A stretch of DNA of 36,575 bases, taken from Lentisphaerota bacterium (GTDB lineage Bacteria > Verrucomicrobiota > Lentisphaeria > Oligosphaerales > JABHEG01). Made by a program: the position numbers and the translations under genes. The stretch covers positions 1-36,575 of the forward strand of contig JABHEG010000276.1 in the NCBI GenBank assembly GCA_018676675.1, read 5' to 3'. The notes below the pieces were generated by a model. The model searched no databases. It was not told the origin of the DNA and saw only the letters and a program-made list of their open reading frames with translations. Positions within the stretch are counted from its first letter, which is position 1. Each line of letters begins with the position of its first letter. Positions 32,656 to 36,575 of this stretch are shown here, piece by piece.

Positions 32656-34896
32656 GTGGACGTCAAACACGCCAGCTGTTATTTCTGCACCAGCAAAGGC
32701 TGCGCCATGAAGGTGCACGTCGAGAACGATCAGGTGCAGCGTGTCGTGGTTGATACAGATGCGCCGGTGGGCCCGGGCACCTTCTGTGTTCGCCCGACAC
32801 TGGCAAAAGAGTACCAAGAGCACCCGTTCCGCCTGAGCTTCCCGATGAAACGCCGTGGGCCACGCGGCGCTGACCAATGGGAACAGATCAGTTGGGATCA
32901 AGCGCTGAACGAGATCTCTGCCAAGCTGGCCGCCATCCGGGAGGAATACGGTCCCGAGGCGGTGGCGACAAGTTCCGGAACAGGTCGTGGCGCCGCAGAG
33001 TTCGCGAAGACACGATTCATGAACCTGTTCGGGAGCCCGAATAGGTTCGGCGTGATCAGCATCTGCTACGCGCCGCGGGCGATGGTCTGGTTCGCCACCT
33101 TTGGGGGCCACCTTGTTCCTGATGTCCGGCCTGGGACGACCAAGCTGAACGTGCAGTGGGGCCGCAACGCCCACGAAGGTGGACGCTCGAGTTGGAACAG
33201 CTTTCTGAAGGCAAAAGCTGCCGGCATGCGTACCATGGTCGTGGACCCGCGCTGTTCAGAGCCGGCCCGACAGGCAGATTGCTGGGTGCAGCTCCGGCCC
33301 GGATCAGACCTGCTCCTGGCGATGACCATGATGCAGGTCATCGTTGAGGAAGATCTGTACGACAAGGCGTTCATCGAGTCGCATACAGTGGGTTTTGAGC
33401 AGCTACGCTCACGTCTGCTGCAATTCACGCCCGAAGCCGTCAGCGAGAGAATCGGTCTGAGTCCCACCCGTCTTCGGGAGGTCGCCCGTTTCTTCGCGGC
33501 AAACCAACCCTCCACAACCGTGATCGGGGTCGCCACCGAGCATTCGGCCCCCAACGGCATACAGGCGGTGCGAGCCATCAATCTGCTCCGGGCGATCTGC
33601 GGGACAGTCGATGTGCCGGGAGGTGACCTGATCAGCAGCCCCTGCCCCGGGTTCCTTCCGGACGTTGTCCTGGAGGCCAACGAACTCCTGACCGCGGAAC
33701 AACGGGCCAAACAGCTCGGAAGTGACCGATTCCGGTTCCTTGGTTACCCGGGCTGGGAGCTGATCGAGAAGAACATGCGACGGAAGTGGGGTGAACGACA
33801 TTCGGCAGCCGTCAATCTGCACTCTTGTGCCCATGCCCCGACCGTCTTCCGGGCGATGCTGACCGGAAAGCCCTATCCGATCAAAGCAGCATTGGTGTCA
33901 TGCAGCAATCCACTGCTCTCCTATGCGAACACGCACCTTGTCCATGACGCCCTGATGGCGACCGACCTGCTGGTGACTTTCGACATTACATGGACGCCGA
34001 CGGCGCAAATCTCGGACTATGTCCTGCCGGCAGCCTGCTGGATGGAACGCCCGGACATGGGCAACTTCGCCAGCGTCGGGGGATACCCTCTGGTGCAACT
34101 CGGAGAAGCCGCCGTCCCAGCCGTTGTGCCGGGACGCTACGAACGGCTCAACGACTATGACTTCTGGCGCGCCCTCGGCCTGCGCCTCGGACAGGCCGAC
34201 CACTGGCCTTGGGAGACATTCGAGGACCTGTGGGAATACCGAATCCAGGAGATTCTCGACGAGTGCGGATACGACAGCTTCGAGGAATTCATAGAGAAAC
34301 GTCGCTGGGTGGTGCATCCGCCGACTCCCGGCCATTGTGCAGCCAAAGGGGGTCTTGGAACGCCGAGCGGAAAGATCGAGCTGTGGTCCTCGATCCTGGA
34401 AGATCTGGGGTACGACCCTCTCCCCAACTATGTGGAGCCGGATATCCCCGCCGAGGTGTCGCGGAAGTACCCCCTCCTCAACATCTCCGGGGTCCGGGTA
34501 ATGCCCTATCATCACAGTGAGTTCCGACACGTCGAAGGATTCCGTCGGCAGCAGCGCGACCCGATCGTCGAGCTGCATGTCGATCTGGCGCGGCGCAAAG
34601 GCATCAACGACGGAGACTGGGTATGGATCGAGAGCCCTCGTGGACGTGTCCGTCAACGGGCCCGATTGAGCACGGCTTTCGACCCGAAATGCGTCGTCAC
34701 CCAACATGCATGGTGGTTCCCCGAGCAGGACGGCGCCGCTCCCTGTCTACACGGGCTGTGGCAGTCCAATATCAACGTCACGACGGACGATGATCCAGAC
34801 ATGTGCGACCCGCTCTCCGGCGGCTGGCCGCTCAAGGGCGAATACCTGCGCTGCACTGTCTCCAAGGCGCCCTCTCCGACAGAGACGCCCGAGTGA
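32656..34896 (+). CDS. Bis-MGD molybdo- or tungsto-enzyme of the DMSO reductase family (acetylene-hydratase-like branch)
   Basis: A 746-residue enzyme starting at GTG. N-terminal cysteines C8, C11, C16 and C44 (C-x2-C-x4-C-x27-C) bind one [4Fe-4S] cluster. C137 in ISICYAPR is the likely Mo/W ligand. The central molybdopterin domain includes WGRNAHEGGRSS and VVDPRCSEPARQADCWVQL. The dinucleotide-binding domain covers about the last 130 residues (INDGDWVWIESPRGRVRQRA). Size, single cluster and motifs such as TPTAQISDYVLPAACWMERP and GTPSGKIELWSS recall acetylene hydratase of Pelobacter. That enzyme's catalytic Asp next to the second cluster Cys is Thr here, and the Cys spacing differs by one. 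Hydration of acetylene is therefore unlikely, and a redox reaction is more plausible. No Tat signal or electron-transfer subunit is visible, suggesting a soluble cytoplasmic enzyme. mobA follows after 10 nt. Confidence 0.87.
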   Translation: MDVKHASCYFCTSKGCAMKVHVENDQVQRVVVDTDAPVGPGTFCVRPTLAKEYQEHPFRLSFPMKRRGPRGADQWEQISWDQALNEISAKLAAIREEYGPEAVATSSGTGRGAAEFAKTRFMNLFGSPNRFGVISICYAPRAMVWFATFGGHLVPDVRPGTTKLNVQWGRNAHEGGRSSWNSFLKAKAAGMRTMVVDPRCSEPARQADCWVQLRPGSDLLLAMTMMQVIVEEDLYDKAFIESHTVGFEQLRSRLLQFTPEAVSERIGLSPTRLREVARFFAANQPSTTVIGVATEHSAPNGIQAVRAINLLRAICGTVDVPGGDLISSPCPGFLPDVVLEANELLTAEQRAKQLGSDRFRFLGYPGWELIEKNMRRKWGERHSAAVNLHSCAHAPTVFRAMLTGKPYPIKAALVSCSNPLLSYANTHLVHDALMATDLLVTFDITWTPTAQISDYVLPAACWMERPDMGNFASVGGYPLVQLGEAAVPAVVPGRYERLNDYDFWRALGLRLGQADHWPWETFEDLWEYRIQEILDECGYDSFEEFIEKRRWVVHPPTPGHCAAKGGLGTPSGKIELWSSILEDLGYDPLPNYVEPDIPAEVSRKYPLLNISGVRVMPYHHSEFRHVEGFRRQQRDPIVELHVDLARRKGINDGDWVWIESPRGRVRQRARLSTAFDPKCVVTQHAWWFPEQDGAAPCLHGLWQSNINVTTDDDPDMCDPLSGGWPLKGEYLRCTVSKAPSPTETPE

Positions 34897-34906
34897 CGTC
34901 CTCTGA

Positions 34907-35497
34907 ATGGGCCCTATGAAACACGCGAAAGACACCGCAGCAATCGTCCTGGCGGGGGGAAGGAGCGGGCGCATGGGGAGTGACAAGGCGCTGCTCCCGG
35001 TGAACGGCATCCCGCTCCTCCAGCACATTCTGGAACAGCTTCGTTTGGTGTTGCCCCGGGTCATTGTCAGTGCCAACGACCCCGACCGCTACCCCTTCCT
35101 CGACTGTCAGATCGTTCCGGACCGCGTCCCCGACCGTGGCCCCCTCATGGGCATCGCTTCCGCGATCACAGCCTCCGGATGTCGGCATAACCTCGTCGTG
35201 GCCTGTGACATCCCGGTCATTGACCATCCATTCATCGCCACCATGCTCTCCGAATCGGACGACTACGATTGCGTCGTTCCCCGAACCGCTGATGGCTACC
35301 TGGAGCCGCTGTTTGCGGTATACCGCGACACGGCGTTGCCCATCGCCAATGGCCTCCTGGCCCGAGGCGTCAGGCGAGCCTCGGCACTGTGCGACCACTG
35401 CCGGGCCCGGCAAGTGCCACTCCCGCCCAGTCTGCAGCTGCACAACCTCAACACAAGCACCGACTACGACGCCTTTGTCGCGGAACTGAGTCGGTGA
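34907..35497 (+). CDS. mobA: MobA-like molybdenum cofactor guanylyltransferase
   Basis: A 196-residue cytoplasmic nucleotidyltransferase that attaches GMP to molybdopterin, giving the MGD form needed by the enzyme encoded just upstream. The signature LAGGRSGRMGSDKALLPV (15-32) holds the GTP-binding loop and the conserved Lys; DRGPLMGI (76-83) and VVACDIPVID complete the active site. It begins 10 nt after the molybdoenzyme stop, so the two are probably co-transcribed. The ATG at 34907 gives the longest form; an in-frame ATG at 34916 (MKHAKDT) is an equally reasonable start, since neither has a clear ribosome-binding site. Confidence 0.9.
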   Translation: MGPMKHAKDTAAIVLAGGRSGRMGSDKALLPVNGIPLLQHILEQLRLVLPRVIVSANDPDRYPFLDCQIVPDRVPDRGPLMGIASAITASGCRHNLVVACDIPVIDHPFIATMLSESDDYDCVVPRTADGYLEPLFAVYRDTALPIANGLLARGVRRASALCDHCRARQVPLPPSLQLHNLNTSTDYDAFVAELSR

Positions 35498-35550
35498 TAA
35501 ACGCTTAGTGAGAAGACGTTTGGTGCCAGCTAGTTGGCCCGCCTGGGAAC

Positions 35551-35568
35551 GCCGAGTTCCAGCTCGGC
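35551..35568. repeat. Palindromic hairpin between convergent genes
   Basis: Perfect 6-bp GC-rich stem (35551-35556 with 35563-35568) with a 6-nt loop, in the 115-nt gap between mobA and the beta-helix gene. The surrounding sequence, with ctgggaacg both before and after the hairpin (starting near 35543 and 35596), has the look of a dispersed intergenic palindrome. It has no U-tract but may act as a two-way terminator. Confidence 0.4.
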
Positions 35569-35612
35569 ACATTCTCCCCCTGCGCCCAAAGTAGCTGGGA
35601 ACGTCACGCTCT

Positions 35613-36575
35613 CTACCGGGGATAGGGAACACTGAACGTGTTGTTCAGTTCGCTCTCTTCCTCGGTCTCATCCCCGGTGTCCAGAAAGATGGTCACGCGT
35701 TCCGGGTGCGCCCCGGCTGTCAGCTGCGGAAAAGTGGCAGTCTGGCTCTCACCAACCTGCAACGTCCTCAACCGGAACCAACCCTCACTGACCCCACCCC
35801 CGGAGCCCGTCTGGACCCCGATCCAGCCGGGAGCCAATGGCTTGCGCCCCATGTTCTTGACCTGAACGTAGGCGGTGAACGTGCTGCCCGGGGCGGGACG
35901 CCGCGGATCCAGGATGATCCGACGAACCACGAAATCCGGCTCCTCGAACGCCCCGGGCTGATCCTCGTACGTACATTCGAGGGCCCCCATGTCCACCGTT
36001 CCATTGATGATGCGATCTTCGCCCAGCAGGTCGATCTCGCCCGTCATCCAGCCCTGGTTGGAGCCGACGTCCAGACACGGTGACAGGTGGAGCGACACAT
36101 CCCAGTACTCGAGCGTATAGTCGCCGGCAGCCCGGAAATACGGTTCCTCGCTGACATTCGTTGCTCCGGCAACGGCCGGTGTGGTGCAGCTGTAAGAGTA
36201 GGTTGGTGCCCCGGCATGGACGTAGTTCTCACCGACGACGGCCTCATTGTAGTAGATGATCGAGTTAAGGACCATCCCTGCGCCAGCCAGGTACACGCCG
36301 CCGCCATAGGTCGTCGTGTAGTAAACGCCCGAGTTACCCACGATCGTGCAGCTCTCGATCAGTCCCTGGTCGAGCATGTAGACGCCGCCTCCAGCAGAGG
36401 TGGCCACGTTTGCCTCAAAGAGACAGTTTCGGAGCGTCCCACCATCCTCCAGATACACGCCGCCACCTTGGGTGGCCGTGCTGCTGTAAATGTTGCAGAA
36501 GAAAATCGAGCCGCCCTCATCGGAGTAGATCGCCCCGCCGGGACCAGCGACACCATCGTCAGCCCAGCAATCCTG
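35613..36575 (-). CDS. C-terminal part of a surface beta-helix protein with a CARDB domain (truncated by window end)
   Basis: The frame is open from the stop at 35613 to the window edge, so the start is missing and at least 320 residues are encoded. The visible N-terminal half carries beta-helix repeats of the GGGVYL/GGAIYS type, as in polymorphic outer-membrane-like and right-handed beta-helix proteins (for example GGGVYMLDQGLIESCTIVGN, then GGGVYLAGAGMVLNSIIYYN). A typical closing motif follows (SPCLDVGSNQGW, then GTVDMGALECTYE). The last ~110 residues form a CARDB-type beta-sandwich (PDFVVRRIILDPRRPAPGST, then ESELNNTFSVPYPR), often an adhesion or interaction module. It is probably exported and displayed at the surface. 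An internal GTG at 36458 is not a real start, because the repeat pattern continues through it. Confidence 0.85.
   Translation of the reverse strand, partial: QDCWADDGVAGPGGAIYSDEGGSIFFCNIYSSTATQGGGVYLEDGGTLRNCLFEANVATSAGGGVYMLDQGLIESCTIVGNSGVYYTTTYGGGVYLAGAGMVLNSIIYYNEAVVGENYVHAGAPTYSYSCTTPAVAGATNVSEEPYFRAAGDYTLEYWDVSLHLSPCLDVGSNQGWMTGEIDLLGEDRIINGTVDMGALECTYEDQPGAFEEPDFVVRRIILDPRRPAPGSTFTAYVQVKNMGRKPLAPGWIGVQTGSGGGVSEGWFRLRTLQVGESQTATFPQLTAGAHPERVTIFLDTGDETEEESELNNTFSVPYPR

Noticed and set aside
1..36575. CRISPR arrays, tRNA genes, insertion sequences and prophage genes
   Set aside because: No regularly spaced repeats, tRNA-like cloverleaf, transposase or phage protein was recognised anywhere in the window.

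Overview
The window is GC-rich bacterial DNA. It most resembles the accessory, polysaccharide-degrading part of a PVC-superphylum genome (Kiritimatiellota, Lentisphaerota, Planctomycetota or a similar lineage). I infer this from the mix of S1 sulfatases, multidomain secreted glycoside hydrolases, right-handed beta-helix proteins, exported FAD oxidoreductases joined to LamG, Fn3-like and F5/8C-like modules, and sugar ABC permeases with very large inserts. No rRNA or marker gene is present, so the assignment is tentative. No tRNA, CRISPR array, transposase or phage gene was seen.

Layout. (1) 267-4999, minus strand: a two-gene sugar ABC import unit. The upstream gene fuses a solute-binding protein to a MalF-type permease. 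The downstream gene is a MalG-type permease with an extra-membrane insert of about 410 residues whose repeats resemble a segment of GH42 enzymes. No ATPase is present. (2) 5325-11185, plus strand: a secreted beta-helix protein, a 241-nt highly structured element (candidate RNA), an exported FAD oxidoreductase with Fn3-like modules, and an NAD(P)-dependent epimerase-like protein. (3) 11416-16554, minus strand: two secreted clan-A-like glycoside hydrolases. (4) 16732-19890, plus strand: a bifunctional-nuclease-domain/TPR protein and an S1 sulfatase without a signal peptide. (5) 20254-22992, minus strand: a CBM4/9-containing secreted glycoside hydrolase. (6) 23264-24913, plus strand: a Tat-exported S1 sulfatase. 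(7) 25102-28590, minus strand: a large LamG/FAD/F5-8C oxidoreductase. (8) 28889-35497, plus strand: a compact cluster encoding a stand-alone Lrp/AsnC effector (RAM) domain, TrpC-, TrpF-, RibD-reductase- and TrpD-like enzymes, a bis-MGD molybdo/tungsto-enzyme and MobA. (9) 35613-36575, minus strand: the C-terminal part of a beta-helix/CARDB surface protein that runs off the window.

Regions 1-7 read as a locus for sulfated or complex glycans: sulfatases remove sulfate, glycoside hydrolases cut and bind the polymer, FAD enzymes may oxidise sugars or linked groups, and the ABC unit imports products. This functional picture is inferred from family membership and co-location; no substrate can be read from the sequence.

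Region 8 is the best candidate for something undescribed. The TrpD-, TrpF- and TrpC-like proteins keep the phosphoribosyl and catalytic residues but differ at positions that, in studied homologues, contact the anthranilate ring or carboxylate. A ribosylamine-reductase-like gene lies between them, overlapping trpF, and trpE, trpG, trpA and trpB are absent. This could be a divergent tryptophan branch or a paralogous pathway that puts a phosphoribosyl group on another aromatic amine. The second standout is the 241-nt element at 6966-7206, whose nested helices use G-U wobbles on the plus strand, as expected for a folded RNA.
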